Shown here one piece after another: positions 12,101 to 24,195 of a stretch of 64,000 nt of DNA. Both the position numbers and the translations under genes were made by a program. Positions within the stretch are counted from its first letter, which is position 1, and every line of letters begins with the position of its first letter. The notes below the pieces were generated by a model. The model searched no databases. It had not been told where the DNA came from and worked only from the letters and a program-made list of their open reading frames with translations. The DNA comes from Nectonema munidae (lineage: Eukaryota > Nematomorpha > Nectonematoida > Nectonematidae): assembly GCA_030549495.1 (NCBI GenBank), contig JAUIRK010000993.1, positions 1,037,501 through 1,101,500 of the forward strand, given 5' to 3'.

Positions 12101-12363
12101 TTAACCCGTTAAGGACCAAAATAATCAGACGATATCTAGTGTAAAGCAGAAGATTTGTATTAAAGAGCATTGATAAACGCAGACGATTTTATTTTTGTAA
12201 AGTCGACTCTGGCCGTTAACCGGTTAAAACCACTTAACCCGATAACGCCGAATGTCGACTATAATCTACTTTACAAATCGTCTGTGTTTATCAATGCTCT
12301 TTAATACAAATCTTCTGCTTTACATTAGATATCGTCTGATTATTCTGGTCGTTAACGGGTTAA
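12101..12363. mobile_element. piggyBac-type hairpin MITE flanked by TTAA
   Basis: The element runs from CCCGTTAAGGACC at 12105 to GGTCGTTAACGGG at 12359, with TTAA directly outside both ends (12101-12104 and 12360-12363). The two arms are near-complete reverse complements: left AATCAGACGATATCTAGTGT and AAAGCAGAAGATTTGTATTA, right TAATACAAATCTTCTGCTTT and GATATCGTCTGATTATT. Almost the whole 255 bp could fold into one long stem. TTAA targets and CCC/GGG ends are the piggyBac signature. There is no coding capacity. Related pieces lie at 13538 and 45867. Confidence 0.85.
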
Positions 12364-15300
12364 TGTATTTTAGTGATGTTTACTATTGTCATCTCTCAGT
12401 GAGCATATATACTCTTTTCAAATATTCAAATACAAATCCTTAGATTTTTTAATGGAAAAACTGACAAAAAGAAGACTTTGTCAATGCACGTAAATTTAAA
12501 TCAAGTAAATTAGGCATAAAATTTAAAAAGTTACACTTTCTTTTTATTTTGTCCTTCTAGTGATAGATAACACAACACTTATATAGTTCTGGCCGAAAAA
12601 CAAGTCACTAAGGAATGTTAAATACCTCAAAATTGATTAACTCTATTTAGTGCTTTAGTAGAGAGAATCTCTTGTATAGGTTTTTTAAAACTCCGATCAT
12701 AAAATTATAGACTTACTGTGTTGCTTCTCAGGCCACTCGAAGTTGTACAGATGTAATTTATTGTCCTCTCTCTTTCTACGCGACTTAATCTCTTTCATTG
12801 ATTTAGGCGTAAACACCATCAACACTTTTGATTAGATGCATCACTTAATTTAAGCAGTATATTGATTAAATTTGTCATTTTAAATGATTGAAATGCATTT
12901 AACCAATTGAACGAGCTAGATCTTGGCCGACGTATGACTTTTCAGCTTGACAAATTAATAATCAAAGTTTATCGCAATTTTTCTACAAAATGAATTTTAA
13001 CAGTTCTGTATATATGAAATCGAATAAAGCCATGAAGCAGGAAGAAAAGCTTTACAATCACGTGTACAATTTTAATTATGGTATTTTTTATAATATTAAT
13101 CAACTATAAGTTTTTCACATAACACAGCAAGCACTTTCGTTAAGTGTAATCTTTTTTACTACCTTTTTTGATTTGTTTTCAAGTTTTTAGAACAGAGTCA
13201 AAACGTCGTTTCTTCATTGTAAAGATTTCGAAAAAGCTGATTCCAATTGTAAAACATAATAATTTGTCTTTTTTCATATTAATGCCTAAAGTCATAATAA
13301 ACCGTACACCGTATATCATCCATTTTTCTCATTCTGAAGGAGTGTATATTTTGTTGATGCTAAAGTTTTTATGATTTCATGCACTATTGCTTGTGAAGAA
13401 GATATGAAACGTGTGCACAAAAATGCATAGATGCCCTCCTGTCCTAATTAAATTGAATAACAACACCCACCCCACCTACTAGTTAATGTTGACACATGAT
13501 AAATTTATAACGGACAAAATAAATTCTGGCATATGTCTTAACCCGTTTAAAGACCAGAATAATCAGACGATATCTATACTATAAAGCAGAAGATATTTTT
13601 TAATTTTAGGCAATTTTAACAGTGTATACAGATAAAAAAGCTTTTCTAGACCCAATGACAAACTTGTAAACACGCAATTTTATAATAAATACATTTTTCA
13701 AATTTTCGCTTTTAGCTATAAACATATACACATAAATAAACCTCCTGTTTGTCATGAACCCGGACACATATACATATTTTGTAGACAATAGATATATCTA
13801 TCGTATTACACATTTTAAAAAATTTTTCATCATCATTATAATATGTGTATACATTTTACTAAAGGTCATTCTTTTCTGTTTACTTTAGTATTTTTTATTT
13901 GTGTAGTTTTTTTCCTTTTAAAATTTTGTTTTTATAGTATATTTTCTTACTTTTCAACATATTTATATTCATCACTACAACCTACTACATTTCGTAGTAT
14001 ATAGAGCGGATTGACATTTGACAATATAATTAAAATGTTTTTGATTGAGTTATAAGTTTTGGACTCATGTATTTTGGGTATTATTAACATGTTAACACTT
14101 AAAACATCATTCTATCCTTTCATAAAACGTACAGCATAACTACAGTTGTGTAGTATAGGAAATTATGAGTGAAGCTACAGTTTTGCTCTTTCTTCTGTAT
14201 TGGCCATAATTTAGCAAGAGATTTTGTTGTAGATTTGAGTGTTATGTTTTTACACAATGGCACCAAGTCTACCGCTTTGACTTTTATTGTGATAAGAATT
14301 GCATCTAAGTAAGTGCTATCCGCAAAGCTATATATACTTGACATTTTTGCGAACGAAAAGAAATAGAAGGTAAAATATATTAGAACGAGAAATACTTTCA
14401 GACATACACGAAAACCAAAAATTTGACTAACCGATCAAATCTTTGGGAACAAGATTATTTACAAACTTAAAAGATCATTTTTATAATTGTTTACATTTTA
14501 ACTTCTATAACTAGAGCCCCCAAACTGTGTAGAGCGCCTTCTAAAAGACGTAAGATAAAACTGAAAGGGATTAGGTAAGGTGGGCAAAAAGACGCAAAAT
14601 GAATAAATAGAATTTTTTGGTAAAATAATTTTAGTTTATTAATTTTCAATAAGTTAAAAAGTAAATTTATAACTCCCCTTTTTCAACAAAAATATCTTTG
14701 CGAAAAAGAAATGTAACACTTATTGCGATTAAGAACCAGACAATGAAATCGATTGCAAGTTCAAAGTGATTTGCGCTGTGCATTGTCTTCGTTAAAACTT
14801 AAAATTTGTTAAGAAGAATCCCAACATTCATCTTCCGCTTAAATAAAATAATCGTCTTTCAATATTTTTTATAATAACATTTAAAAATGTGGCTAAATCT
14901 TGTTAAAAAATGATTAAAATATATCATTCATTCGACGTGATGTTTTTATAAAAAAAAACTTAGAGAGAAAAAGTTTGGTGAAACCACTGTTCTGAAACAT
15001 TTGCTCCCAACTTTCTTGGAAAAGTAAGCACATTTCAACTTGATCATAATTATTGCGCCCGCCCCCACCAAAAATCAGACCAAATTCCTAATTGTGTGAT
15101 TGAATGAAAGAGAAAATTTAAAGTTCAATACCTTTTATCTTGAATGGATGAACGCACTTGTGTTTATCTTGCCCAAAAGATATACATTTGATTCATCAGA
15201 GATAAGTGCATAGTTTTTAAATCATCTTAATAATTGGGATATGTAATCACTTTAACTCTAACTTTAAAAACTCTAACTTTAACTATTCCAATTATCAAGA

Positions 15301-15439
15301 TCAGGATGTCATGGATGCTGAGAAAAAGGACAATAATTGTAAAAGCGTGTTTTATATTGTGATTTTTGCAACTCAATATCAACAATTGCTATCACCTTCA
15401 AGTTGGAAAAAGAGAGTATACTAATTTTTATACAGGTGG
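12364..15439. other. Intergenic DNA with one MITE fragment
   Basis: At 13538-13595 a TTAACCCG end plus AATCAGACGATATCTA and AAAGCAGAAGATAT is one arm of the same MITE as at 12.1 kb, truncated. Nothing else in this stretch could be assigned. The frames at 13168, 13606 and 14120 look like chance. Confidence 0.55.
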
Positions 15440-15795
15440 ACATAAACTTAATCAAGCTGAAAAGCACAATGATTTAGGATTAATTGTTGATTCAAAATTT
15501 TGTTTTTTGTAAAAAAAGCTTTCTCTATATTACACATGTTAAACAATACTTTTGTGTTATCTGACATTGAAGTTGCTCTCTATCTGTTCACATCTTTAGT
15601 CACGCCTGTTTTAGAATATGGAAATGTGATTTTTGGAAATTCTTCAATCATGAACATCAGAAAAATAGAAAACGTTCAAAGAGTATTTACAAAACACTTG
15701 AAAGGAATGCAAAGTTTATGTTACATTAGAAGGTTGGCGAAAATTAATCTTCCTTCTTTGTATTACAGAAGCCTAAGGAATGAAATGATCGTGTT
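15440..15795 (+). mobile_element. CR1/jockey-like LINE, C-terminal RT fragment
   Basis: The frame from 15500 encodes LFTSLVTPVLEYGNVIFGNS, then IRKIENVQRVFTKHLKGMQS and LAKINLPSLYYRSLRNEMI. This is the thumb/C-terminal region typical of CR1/jockey reverse transcriptases (P-x-LEYG, IE-x-VQR, L-PSL-x-YRR-x-R-x-DM). A diverged piece of the preceding block lies at 15440-15500 (NDLGLIVDSKF). The coding similarity stops abruptly where the GGACATTTGACCGAAC array begins at 15797. Confidence 0.8.
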
Positions 15796-15796
15796 C

Positions 15797-15940
15797 GGAC
15801 ATTTGGCCGACAGATCGACAGACATCTGACCGAATGGACATTTAGCCGACGTACATTTGGCCGAACAGACATTTGACCGAACCGATATTTCACCAAACGG
15901 ACATTTGACCGAACGGACATTTGATCGAATAAACATTTAG
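15797..15940. repeat. 16-bp minisatellite, GGACATTTGACCGAAC-like
   Basis: About eight diverged units such as GGACATTTGGCCGACA, GGACATTTAGCCGACG and GGACATTTGACCGAAC follow each other. The array starts inside the reading frame of a LINE fragment. A 15-bp array with similar spacing of ATTT and ATC words lies at 22.1 kb. Confidence 0.85.
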
Positions 15941-16039
15941 ATATTTTAGATTCAAGATATTAGAATTTAGAATAACATTTAGTATAGTTAGAATATTGTT
16001 AGTTTTAGAGTTAGTGTTAGCATAGTTAGAATATTGTTA

Positions 16040-16635
16040 GTCTTAGAGTAGATGTGGGGCAGTTTTTTGTGGGTCAATAATTAGTTAGACCCTTATAACC
16101 TACAAAAATATAGCAAATTAGTCCTGAGTGAGCAGAGTGATTGATTACATAGATGCTTAATACTCGATGAACGAAGGTCCGAATGCAGTTATAAGCGTGA
16201 AACTTGTGCTCTGTATAGACGAATAAAGGAGATTGCATAATATGATGAGGCAAAGAGTTCCAATCATTGATCATACGTTGAAAGAAAAATCTTTTTAGAT
16301 ATGACCTTTTGCAATGAGACTTTTGAAACTTGTATGTATGAAATCTTTATGTTCTCTTAGAGTAATCAGGTAAAATTTTCGGATTTATGTTGAAGTTCCA
16401 TTTACAATGTTATACACTGTAATCATATCTCTTCTTTTGAATCTGCACATCATGGAAGGCAAATTTATTATTTTTAGTCTTTCCTTATAACCCAGTACTT
16501 TTAATCCAAGAATCTTTTCGTTAATAGTCCTTTGGATTCTTTCAATGTTTACAGCATTATAAATATGATAAGGAAAAGCTACAATGCTACCATACTCCAA
16601 AATGGGCCTTATAAGAGTGTTTAGATGGCCAATTA
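16040..16635 (-). mobile_element. CR1/jockey-like LINE, C-terminal RT fragment
   Basis: On the minus strand, TLIRPILEYGSIVAF (about 16610) is followed by NIERIQRTINEKILGLKV, LKIINLPSMMCRFKRRDMI, and in a second frame MINDWNSLPHHIM. The order is that of CR1-type RT C-termini. One frame change and an in-frame stop separate the parts. It lies head to head with the fragment at 15.44-15.8 kb but differs in sequence, so it is probably a separate insertion. Confidence 0.8.
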
Positions 16636-18479
16636 GAGAGATAGATAAACGCTAGTTAATTGGGCTAATTTTTTCAATTATTATTTATTCTGCTTCTTAG
16701 ATGAGAATTAATTAGCCGTATGTAACTATAACTAATATAGAAGAGATATGCCCTTAATGTTGAAAGTATAAAAGGTAAAGATACACTGGGAAAAGAATCT
16801 GTTACGTAAATTTTTGCCTATAATCTGTTTTTCCAAACGATATTTGTATAAACTATAAAGAATAAGGATGAATAACTCGAAGCAAAAAGAAGAGGTGAGA
16901 ACTTTAGCTGCTAAAGGAGACTTCTAGCATCTTCTTTGTTGGTGCGAGTTGCTCAGCGTTACCTATTTAATTAAATATCTTTAAAAAAGGTGATTATCAA
17001 CGAATATTCACATAAAAACTGTTGTTCTCGATAAATCTGTACTTTCATTATTTTCAATATAAAATAGACAGGCACCGAAATTTTTATAATTAATCGTCAC
17101 AAAGTTAGCCTGTTTTTACTTGATTTATTAACTGGCTACAAAGCTAACTTAATTAATTAGTCCAACATTGAATAACGGTTTTAACACTCAACATTATAAT
17201 ACCGCATGTTCTTTACTCCCATTTTTCTCGTGTTTTTTGCACACTGAGTTATTGCTAATTTCAAGCGCATATTTTTAGTAGCATTATTTATTAGAGTCGC
17301 ATGCTATTAGACTTGTGTGGGTGTCTGCATCTCTGGTTGACATAGCTACAATTCCGGTTCTACCAAAGACGGAGCTTGTAGCAGATCGGTTAAATTTACA
17401 AATGATAGTCAGGAAGTAAAATTTTTTTTAATAAAATTGGTCTAGATTCTACACAAAAGGTAAAACCCACAAAATTCAAGAGCAAAAATTTATTTTAAGG
17501 AGGAAATATAAAATAAAAATTGAAGAAAATTAAAAGATATTACAAAAAGTCAAAAAAAAAAATTTCAACTAAGCGCGGGGCCCTTGTAAATCGCGGGGCC
17601 TGTATCAGCTGCTACATCTGCTACTATGTTAATCCGCATTGCATACCTAGTATAAAAGTGCTTAGGGCCAGATAATCTGAACATATGACGTGTATCTCTT
17701 ATAAGATTTTTAAAGACCAATTTGTAACGGTTCTTTAAAGTAGATGTTAATTAAATAGATTTTGTAAAAAAACGATTGTTACACGCGTATCATGAGAAAT
17801 TTGAAGCCAAATTTTATAAATTACTTTTATGGGGTTGCACCATTAACGAGATACAAATTTTGATGTTTTTGATTTTTTAAAAATATTTCATTTTTATTTT
17901 TGTACATAACAAAGTGCAGAAAGTATACGAAGGAAAACTATTTTCTATATTTCAACTCAAAAATGCGTAAAATTATTGACCTATTGTTCATCAAAGTACC
18001 CTTCATTGCCAAAATCATGATTGAATAGTATGCCTATAAATCATCTTCACCTTCCCCCAATATAAAAATTCGCATATTAGATGAGATGTATCGACCATAC
18101 AGCCTAGACATACATACTAGACCATGTATCTAGTATGCATGTATTCGTATGTATATTTCTATGTTTGTCCCGATGTTTTTTTATGCCAGGCGTGTATTAA
18201 TACAAATAAATAGGAAAGTTTGTGTCAAGAATGTCAAAAAATGTATATTTAAATGTATGTATGTACGGTGTCGCTAACATAAATATAAATTCAGCCCTAA
18301 CAGTAACACCAACTCGAATATAATTTACGAATCGGGCACTAATCGTAACCCACAGAATAGGTTTCCAAAATTTTACACATATGTTCATTTAGTTAATCAT
18401 TGAGCACTTGTCAACGATTAAACAAATTGAGGAAAAAATCAGCGGTAGATTGGCATAATACGTGATATCGCACGATACT
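16636..18479. other. No gene seen; possible hAT terminus at 17565-17611
   Basis: GCGCGGGGCCCTTGTAAATC followed by GCGGGGCCTG has the look of a hAT right end, but no matching left end was found. Otherwise this is AT-rich DNA, with CATAT/GTATG words near 18.1 kb. Confidence 0.35.
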
Positions 18480-18845
18480 CAATATACAGTATTTGATTTT
18501 TGTGTGCCGGTTTTTTACCCTGGTTTTCTTCCTCTGAAGAATTCAAAGGTTTTTACGGTTAGGTAGTGCTCTAGCGACGCGATTCTACGTGGTTAGTAAT
18601 CAAGCTATCACTAGACAATAAGTTTGTTTCCCAAATTGGGAGCGTTCGCGTTAGGATTGTATCGTTCTCTCAGTTGTATTTATATATTGTCTCATAAATT
18701 CTTGTAAAATACTATATATAATAGAGCTATTCTTTTGTAACAAGGGCCGATTGGTGTTTAGTGGGATGGAAAGTCCAGTTAGACTTGGACTCAGCATTCC
18801 GGGCGGGCCACGATATCCGAAAGGATGGGTGCGAACGTCACAAAA
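18480..18845 (-). mobile_element. Possible solo LTR (LTR retrotransposon fossil)
   Basis: On the minus strand the segment starts near TGTTTTGTGACG and ends near CCGGCACA. It is richer in G+C than its surroundings and contains a TATATAAATAC promoter-like word. This resembles the general shape of a Ty3/gypsy-type LTR. No internal coding part is present, and no convincing target duplication was seen. It could equally be an unrelated repeat. Confidence 0.3.
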
Positions 18846-19089
18846 CAACTTAATTAATTAATTAATAATTAATTGATTTTTGTTTATTAAAATATGGGTA
18901 ATATCAATTTTTGTAAAAATTGGATCCTTTTTTCTTGTAATAGGAGCAATATTGATCATTTTAATTAATGACATTTAGGTAGGTGTGTTTAACGCAAATA
19001 TTATCAGTATCTATATTGCGAAAAAAATATCTAGTAGCAGTTACTGGAAAAAACTAATAATAATGATTGTCCTTAAGATGGGTGTTTAC

Positions 19090-19325
19090 CTAATAAGTTT
19101 ACTAGTTTTTACTCATAACTTTTTACTATAAATCTAATAATTATCTCATAACTAAAATATAGAAAATCCAATAATTTTACTAGTTTTATTTCATAACTCC
19201 AATATAAAAATCCAATAATTATGCTAGTTTAGTTTCATAACTCTAATATAAAAACCCATTAATGTTACTAGTTTTTTCTCATAACTCCAATACAAAAAAT
19301 TCAATAATGTTACTAGTTTTTTATA
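19090..19325. repeat. Minisatellite, ~44-bp unit, five copies
   Basis: TACTAGTTTTATTTCATAAC followed by TCCAATATAAAAATCCAATA recurs. CTAG marks the units at about 19103, 19180, 19224, 19268 and 19313. The first interval is longer, so one unit has lost its marker. Confidence 0.85.
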
Positions 19326-19957
19326 ATTTTAATCAAAATAACATGGAATTTGAACCCCAATCTACTTCCAGTAGTTAGGAAAAAGTAATAAAATTATGCA
19401 AAATAATTTAGTTTATTCAACAAAAATTTTATCATTAAATTGAAAAAACCTTTTCAAAGAGTTTTTTTCGATGTCTGAATCTTTTTTTTTAATATTTTTT
19501 TCAAATTGCATAATATAAATTTTGATCTGTGAAAAAAATAAAATAAAGATTTTCAAAAGTTTATTTACAACTCTGTTTATGGTTAAAAACTACAAAAAAG
19601 TAAATAAATTCAAGAAAAAGGAAATGTAAATAAAAAATATAATATATTCACAGTGATATAAAATATTATGCGCAAACTTCAAAGATGTCTATTTATTTCA
19701 GTTAGTGTGTTGACTATTTTCGAACTATATATACATTCGGAGTCGGTCATTCTCAATAGGAATCCCTAAATTCCTAATATCAAATGTAGAAAAGATAAAA
19801 TTATGATTGAATGCTTGTGGTATTGATAAATAAAATAACAAGGTTTCATATGGTACAATAATTTTTCATATAATTACACATTTATATTTAGTAAAATAGA
19901 AGGAAATTAATAACAGAAACTTGTTATTTTTTCGTATACAACAAACTCGATGTAAAT

Positions 19958-20105
19958 TTATGTATACACCATTTTAAGTTCCTTCGTACTTTTTTGCAGT
20001 TCCATTACGTTCTTTTGTAATTCAGTTATACCCTTTGGCAATTCTAACGTAACTTTTTGCAGTTTCGTTGCCATCTTTTGCAATTGCAACCACATAAACA
20101 AAATA
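19958..20105 (-). repeat. 21-bp repeat reading as coiled-coil heptads (copy 1)
   Basis: On the minus strand five 21-base units read LQKMATK, LQKVTLE, LPKGITE, LQKNVME, LQKSTKE and then LKMVYT before a stop. Each unit begins with a CTGCAAAA-like word, so the protein repeat is exactly one heptad with Leu in a fixed position. The open frame continues upstream to 20215 with a hydrophobic stretch. A homologous copy in opposite orientation lies at 20930-21010. It may be a fragment of a coiled-coil gene or of a repeat that spreads such fragments. No function is assigned. Confidence 0.6.
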
Positions 20106-20929
20106 AAAAACAAATTTATTGGACGAATTAACCGCAATTCCTTTTCCCAAAAGGTGAAATATTTTGGCCTAATAATGAGAAAATATAGTCGGTTAAAAGA
20201 ATTATAATAATGCATAGCTCTTTCAGTCAGAACAATAATATTGAATAATTTTCCAATTTTGGATCCGCCATTAGGCTTTCTTATATTAAAAGTGTATCAT
20301 CAATGTATATGTAATATTTTTCTGTTCATTACGACAGTGCTAGCAGAATTATTTTCTTATATATAATATTCATTCTCAAGCACTGGATTGGCTTTTTTAA
20401 ATATATACTATTGAAAGTAGCATTCGATATATCTACGTTGTATTTTGCTTGCCCAGATTAAGTTATTCCTTGTGCTCTGCAATAATTTTACATGATTTGA
20501 TGAAACTTTTGGACATTTTTTTCTGCCGCGTTTCACAACTTCCAAAATATCCTTAACTTAATAAAATTAAAGAATGCTTTTTGCAGAATTACAATTCCAA
20601 TTTGATGAATTTGTTTTTTCTCAAATACTAATTTCATCTCTTACAGTTAATCTTATTATATCTTGTTTTTTCAGGATGTGATAAGATTAAAAAATAACTG
20701 AAAATGAAGTAAAATGTTTTAAAAGCAAACAAAAATATTTATTTAATATAAAATAAAAATATGTAATAATATTAAAAAATGTTTTAAAGTTCAATACTCA
20801 TTTTATACAGGAAAATAAAACATAAGTTTAAAAAAACATCGTTTTAATTTAATTTTCCTTAGCTTTCGGAGTGAGAAGAAAGTTACACACAATTTCAAAT
20901 AAAAGAAGGAAAATGATCAGTACAAAATT

Positions 20930-21010
20930 AAAATGAGTATAACGGAAATGCAAAAGAGTGTAACGGCACTGCAAAACGGTGAAAATGAATTTAAATGGTA
21001 TATAATTCTT
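20930..21010 (+). repeat. 21-bp heptad repeat (copy 2, inverted)
   Basis: The plus strand reads MSITEMQKSVTALQNGENEF then KWYI. The bases align with the reverse complement of 19970-20040 through GTATAAC-GAA, CAAAAGA-NGTAA-GG and AAATGGT-TATA. The two copies face each other across about 0.85 kb. Confidence 0.6.
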
Positions 21011-21323
21011 AAAAAATATATCTGAATGGACAATTTTTATATTGTTGTTGTGTACCTCTGAAGGTCCAAAGAAGAATTACACACAGAGAGAGAGATACAC
21101 ACACCCACACACATATGAAAAAAACTTTAGCTAAATGATATAAAATTCAAAATAAACATATCAGTTAAAATAATTCATTTGCATAAAGTTCAAGATACTA
21201 ATGTCAAAACATATGGTCAGTCTAAGTTGGAATAAATCAATATCCGCCACCAAGGTTGAGATCATCCATTTTCTATATTATTGACATGTTCTAATTCTCC
21301 TATTCTATTTTTTTTCAATTTAG
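21011..21323. other. Intron-like stretch upstream of the LIM1 exon
   Basis: (GA)n and (CA)n words lie at 21080-21115. A pyrimidine-rich tract, TTCTATTTTTTTTCAATTTAG, runs to the acceptor AG at 21322-21323. No upstream coding exon of the LIM-homeobox gene was identified anywhere in 1-21 kb. Confidence 0.6.
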
Positions 21324-21498
21324 AAGGAGCTGCAAATTGCAAAGGGTGCGCCAAAATTATCGTAGATCGCTACATATACAAAGTTTCTGACACCCTCTGG
21401 CACAAGAAATGTTTACTTTGCGAAGACTGCGGGAAAATTCTGGAAGAAAAATGTTTTTACAAAAATGAAAACTTCTACTGCAGAGAAGACTTTTACAA
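21324..21498 (+). CDS. Lhx3/4: Lhx3/4 (Lim3) LIM-homeobox protein, LIM1 exon
   Basis: This exon encodes the first LIM zinc-binding domain of a nuclear LIM-homeodomain transcription factor. LIM domains bind cofactors such as LDB/Chip. All eight ligands of the C-x2-C, H-x2-C, C-x2-C, C-x2-D pattern are present: CKGC, HKKC, CEDC, and C..CRED at the end. The segment VDRYIYKVSDTLWHKKC aligns with the DRFILK-x-x-D-x-x-WHxKC of Lhx3/Lim3. The acceptor is CAATTTAG at 21323 and the donor GTAAAA at 21499. The exon begins with two bases of a split codon and ends after AA of a Lys codon, which the next exon completes. The initiator exon is not in view. Lhx3/4 genes act in motor-neuron and (in vertebrates) pituitary specification; that role here is inferred from the family. 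Confidence 0.9.
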
Positions 21499-22107
21499 GT
21501 AAAATTTGTTAAAATAACTTTTTCTAGCTTGCCAACTTCAAATATGACTGATTTTTTGAGCATTTCTTTTTTTTGTGTGAAATTTTGTATATCAAATGTA
21601 CTCTATATTATAATATGATTCAAAGATGCGCTAAAAGAATAAACAAAAAGTTTTTTAATCCCATTTTCTTCTTTTTCTAAGAACAATTCTATCATTTTTA
21701 TATAAATTATTTTTTGAATTTAGTTTATTTTATAATTTATTATGTATACAAATTTTTTTTTAAAAAACTCACTAAAAACATTTCTTGCATTTATTGAGAA
21801 ATATTTTTAGTTAAATTATAAAAAAACTTTATTTATTTTAATACTTCTAACTAAGTATATCTTTTAATAAAGACTTTTTACGGTTTTTCTATTTTCTATT
21901 TTATACATTACAAATCTTTTATTCAATGATTCAGCTATACCTCATCTAAATAAAATATAGTAGCTACTTTTTTTAATTAATTTGAAATATGGAATTTGGT
22001 TAGTCAAATATTTACTTAGGCAAGTATATAATTAGTTATAACTTGACAGTTTGTTAGAGATAGATATTAAGTTCTTTAATTATAGCTTTATGAGTATTTA
22101 ATTTGTT

Positions 22108-22212
22108 GGTTAGGTGACTTTTCATCACTCGACATTTTATCAATCGTGATTTGATCACACTAACTTTCATCACACATCATTTCCTCGCCAATGCTTTATA
22201 TCACTCGACCAT
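22108..22212. repeat. 15-bp minisatellite, TTTCATCACTCGACA-like
   Basis: About six diverged units follow each other: TTTTCATCACTCGAC, ATTTTATCAATCGTG, ATTTGATCACACTAA, CTTTCATCACACATC, ATTTCCTCGCCAATG, CTTTATATCACTCGAC. The pattern recalls the 16-bp array at 15.8 kb. Confidence 0.7.
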
Positions 22213-23878
22213 GAATTTACTGTATGAGTGATTATTATCAATCTTCCTTATCCCAAGAACCTCACGCCAAAATATTTATCATTCGGACCCCTTCACGATA
22301 AAACTTACATTTTATCAAATTTAAGAAAAAAATTTCATTCATTATTGCCAGTAAAACTTCTTTCAAAACAGCAGATAAAATAATGTCTTCTTCTTACAAT
22401 AAATCTCACAGTACCTGTCAAATTTTAACTTCTTGATCACAGTTATCTATAATAATAATAATAATCAATAAAAAGAGACCTCTTTTTTGACGTCCTTTTT
22501 CATTTAGCAGATAAAGAAAATAGAGCATTGTTAAAAATAAAGAAATTATTGCTTCGAGCAAATTACAGACTTTACTCATTTCCCAAAAAAATAATGTTTA
22601 AAAGTAATAGAGAGCGAGAATTTTCTCTTAAATTATACAACTTCGATATTTAATAAATTATTATATACGATGCAAAAAATTGTGGCCGTCCCCTAATAAA
22701 ACATTCACAGACCGCAGGATCACATGAAGCACTGTATAGAACCATAGTCAGTCTCAAAAACTTGATGGTTTTATTCATTCTTCCAATAGATTTTCAAGAA
22801 ATAAGTATTTATATTCAATAACAATTTGTAGAAAAATGTGAACTAATGAAAAATAAAAACATGGCCATTATAAAAGTAAAATATTTCAAACAGTATAATG
22901 AATTTGAATGAAACTCAAATATTAGATGAGGATTTCTCCATAAATTACTTACATGAGGAATATTGAACTACTTTGAGATAGGAAATAACACTTGATTGAC
23001 CAACCTTGTTAACAATTTCTTGTGTTCTTCTTAAGTATGTTTTGGTGTTTAATTAGTACCAGTTACTCCTTGCATCAAATTCAATGGGTTAAGTGTGATA
23101 TCTTTAATTAAACCTTTCAAGAAAGTCCATAATGTTGCATCGCTGCAACTGATATAAAGGATTCACATCCTCTAACATTGAAGAAAATAATGAAGGCCCT
23201 GCCTGGTCATAACTAATAATAAATAATTAGTGAAGTGATTGATTACTTAGCTAAAAAACAACTGTACTGATATAATTAGTAAGTGATACAACTTTGTTTT
23301 CTCAGTGGCACTTCCCTTTAAGATTTTGATATCCTTAAATTTTTGGTGTTTTAGTAGAGCACTACACTCAGATCTTGTGGGACATAAGAGAGTGCTCACA
23401 TCTTTGTTTTATAACGATCAAAGTTGGAATCTGCCTTAAACAAGGATTAATGAAAGGCAGGAGGATTCTGAGAGCTTTGACCCGAGATTGAGGGGCTAAC
23501 AAAGGTAGAGAATGTCATCTTCATGCAGCGAGTTGGTGCAGCCTGGTTGAGTACCAGGCATATAAAAGATTAAAAGAGAAGCTTACCGTAGACCCTTCAA
23601 AATACAGGGATAATTACGCATCATGAATAATAATAGGGCAACTTTCTGGGACTGACTCGTGGCAGACCAGCTTAAGCTCAGATAGTCACTTTGTTTAATA
23701 AATATTAGGAATATAGAGATAGAGTACAAAAAGAAGTAAGCTCAACTTTAACATGATTTTACTTGATCCACTTATGAAATTTATTTATGCCATAAGATAT
23801 GCTGCTAGATAGCTGCAAACAGTTGATCTCTGACAAGTTTACCTCAGCAAGTTGTCTTAGAACAGAGGTAGTCAACGC

Positions 23879-24195
23879 ATCGTGCTTGCGCCAATAGTGG
23901 CATTAAGTACAATCAGAAATGGCACGTCGATTTCCTGTTATCTTAAAATTTTCTTCCTTATATTTTGGAATTTTTATAAATTAGTGAAAACATAACAATC
24001 CCAAAAGTCGTATTCAAACTAATAGATTTTAGAATGAGTTTTAAGAGGAAAAAATGTTGAAGGAAATATTTCTCGCTAGTTAAAACTATAAAGAAACCTC
24101 TTACAACTCGATCGACAGTAAAACAACCAAATTTTCAAATCTTTTCAAATTTTTTTTTGCAATCTCTTTTGAGCCAATGGAAACTTTTCGTCGTT
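23879..24195. mobile_element. Possible hAT-like element, ends uncertain
   Basis: CAGAGGTAGTCAACGCATCG at the left has the look of hAT ends of the CAG-GG-GGCCAAC type. A candidate right end is CGTCGTTCTAGTG. Flanking duplications do not match clearly, and there is no coding content. Confidence 0.3.

Noticed and set aside
21357-21563. 68-residue minus-strand frame
   Set aside because: Antisense to the LIM1 exon, whose zinc ligands and splice sites are intact on the plus strand.
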